In this document: positions 62,947-64,000 of the stretch, piece after piece
Numbering within the stretch: position 1 is the first letter of the stretch
How the letters are laid out: the number at the start of each line of letters is the position of its first letter
Assembly (NCBI RefSeq): GCF_000014965.1
Contig: NC_008554.1
Coordinates: 2,468,001-2,532,000 of the forward strand
Direction: 5' to 3'
DNA from: Syntrophobacter fumaroxidans MPOB
GTDB lineage: Bacteria; Desulfobacterota; Syntrophobacteria; Syntrophobacterales; Syntrophobacteraceae
DNA length: 64,000 bases
Program-made: the position numbers and the translations under genes
The notes under the pieces: model-generated
Seen by the model: the letters and a program-made list of their open reading frames with translations, nothing else
The model's database searches: none
Told to the model about the DNA's origin: nothing

Positions 62947-64000
62947 CTATTCACCCCATGAAGTCCGTTTGCGCTTGTTCGAAGGAAGCACTCCGAGCAT
63001 TTCCCGGTATTTCGCGACGGTGCGCCGCGCAATGCTGATGTTTTCCCCTTCGAGCTTCTCCACGATCTCCTGATCGCTGAAAGGCCTGGCGAGATCCTCC
63101 TCGCGTATGATCTGGCGAATGCGCTCCTTCACGCTCTCAGACGCCACGGCTTCACCCAGAACGCTATTTATGGAACTGTTAAAGAAATATTTCAACTCAA
63201 AAATCCCGTGCGGAGTGTGCATGTACTTGCTCGCCGTGACGCGGCTGATGGTGGATTCGTGCATCCCCACGTCTTCCGCTACGTCTCGAAGAACCATCGG
63301 CCGCAGGTGCGACACCCCTTTCTCGAAAAAATCCGCCTGCAGCTTGACGATGCTGTGAGCGACCTTGAACAGGGTCCGTTGCCGCTGGTGAATGCTCTTT
63401 ATCAGCCAGGCGGCCGACCTGAGCTTGCCCTGTATGTATTCCTTGGCTTCACTAGGCAGCTCCGCGTCCTCGGTGAGCGCGTGCCTGTAATAGGAACTGA
63501 CCTTCAGCTTGGGCATGCCGTCCTCGTTCAACAACACCACGAATTCACCGTCCACCTTCATGACGTAGATGTCGGGACTGATGTATTCCGTGGACTCTTC
63601 GGCAAATCTGCTGCCCGGACGAGGGTCCAGGCTGAGAATGACGTCGACTGCGGCTTTGACCTCCGGCGCGGGTCGCTTGAGCGCCCTGATCAGCGCGGGA
63701 TAATTCCTGTTCTCCAGAAAATGCAGGTAATGCTCCACGATCCTGACCACCAGATCGTCCTCGAGCTCCAGGCTGCGGGCCTGGATCAGGAGGCACTCCC
63801 TGGGATCGCGGGCCGCAACCCCGACGGGATCGAGAAGCTGCACCACGGCGAGAACGCGTTCCACCATGTCCGTGCTCACTTTTCCCATTGCGGCGATTTC
63901 GTCCAGTGAGGCGTCCAGGTAGCCGTCCCGGTTCAGGTTGCCGATGATGAGTCCCGCGACTTCCCGCTCTTCATCGGACATGTCCGAGAGCCTGATCTGC
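62947..64000 (-). CDS. rpoN: RNA polymerase sigma-54 factor (5' end outside window)
   Basis: About 351 residues of the C-terminal part are inside the window. Core-binding segments (LIIGNLNRDGYLDASLDEIA, LLDPVGVAARDPRECLLIQ) and the DNA-binding end are clear: the helix-turn-helix region VAEDVGMHESTISRV and, near the C-terminus, ARRTVAKYRE, the RpoN box that reads the -24 element. The frame is open to the window edge. Sigma-54 directs genes for nitrogen, flagella and other functions with enhancer-binding proteins. It is the first gene of the hpf-ptsN-rapZ series. Confidence 0.96.
   Translation of the reverse strand, partial: QIRLSDMSDEEREVAGLIIGNLNRDGYLDASLDEIAAMGKVSTDMVERVLAVVQLLDPVGVAARDPRECLLIQARSLELEDDLVVRIVEHYLHFLENRNYPALIRALKRPAPEVKAAVDVILSLDPRPGSRFAEESTEYISPDIYVMKVDGEFVVLLNEDGMPKLKVSSYYRHALTEDAELPSEAKEYIQGKLRSAAWLIKSIHQRQRTLFKVAHSIVKLQADFFEKGVSHLRPMVLRDVAEDVGMHESTISRVTASKYMHTPHGIFELKYFFNSSINSVLGEAVASESVKERIRQIIREEDLARPFSDQEIVEKLEGENISIARRTVAKYREMLGVLPSNKRKRTSWGE

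Overview
The window is 64 kb of mostly GC-rich DNA that looks chromosomal. The right-hand gene order (rpoN, hpf, ptsN, rapZ, a mannose-type EIIA, rimI, then a PEP-synthase-like protein, two GAPDH genes, pgk, tpiA, secG) is typical of sulfate-reducing or syntrophic Deltaproteobacteria (Desulfobacterota). A Syntrophobacter-like organism is my inference from this order and from protein character; nothing in the sequence names the species.

Layout. 1-7.7 kb: the 3' part of an anti-sigma-kinase-like/GNAT fusion, a beta-lactamase-fold hydrolase, four small or medium membrane proteins, and a secreted protein with a C-terminal thaumatin-like domain, which is unusual in bacteria. 7.8-20.05 kb: an accessory island with lower GC. 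It carries a three-component ABC conflict operon (ABC-3C: DUF3732-type ABC ATPase, middle component, nuclease/C-terminal-domain protein), a large zinc-hook AAA/ABC ATPase with a possible C-terminal HEPN RNase and an altered Walker A, a decayed duplicate of a RecB/Cas4-like nuclease gene, an AT-rich repeat-containing tract, an intact IS1380-family element with a 4-bp target duplication, and a mobile-element module (RecB-like nuclease, small protein, VirD4/TraG-like ATPase) in which every gene is broken by an amber codon or by truncation.

20.3-34.6 kb: a radical SAM/SPASM protein, aquaporin, and a long series of small exported proteins. These include a large secreted clostripain (C11) protease whose duplicated N-terminal domain recurs as a free-standing secreted protein, a ComEA-like helix-hairpin-helix protein, a YpfJ-type zinc metalloprotease, a TerB/DUF533 protein and a BON-LysM protein. 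34.6-42.4 kb: a REP/MITE-like repeat, a 59-residue small gene, a translationally coupled DUF2157-DUF4401-GDYXXLXY membrane operon, an orphan amino-acid-type binding protein and an ArsB/SLC13-type permease.

42.6-48.8 kb: a second accessory patch with an unknown 577-residue protein, an AbiE-type toxin-antitoxin pair under a long inverted-repeat operator (the toxin has lost one predicted catalytic Asp), a Fic AMPylator, a tyrosine-recombinase remnant with nested inverted repeats, and tRNA-Leu(GAG), a plausible past integration site. 49.1-64 kb: housekeeping genes on the minus strand. Triose phosphate interconversion (tpiA, pgk, gap) sits beside a 1.4 kDa-residue-scale PEP-synthase-like protein that lacks the PEP/pyruvate barrel, followed upstream by PTS-type regulators and sigma-54.

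The strongest candidates for unusual biology are the ABC-3C/HEPN-ATPase island, the bacterial thaumatin-like protein, the clostripain-associated secreted domain family, and the truncated-PPDK protein linked to glycolytic genes.
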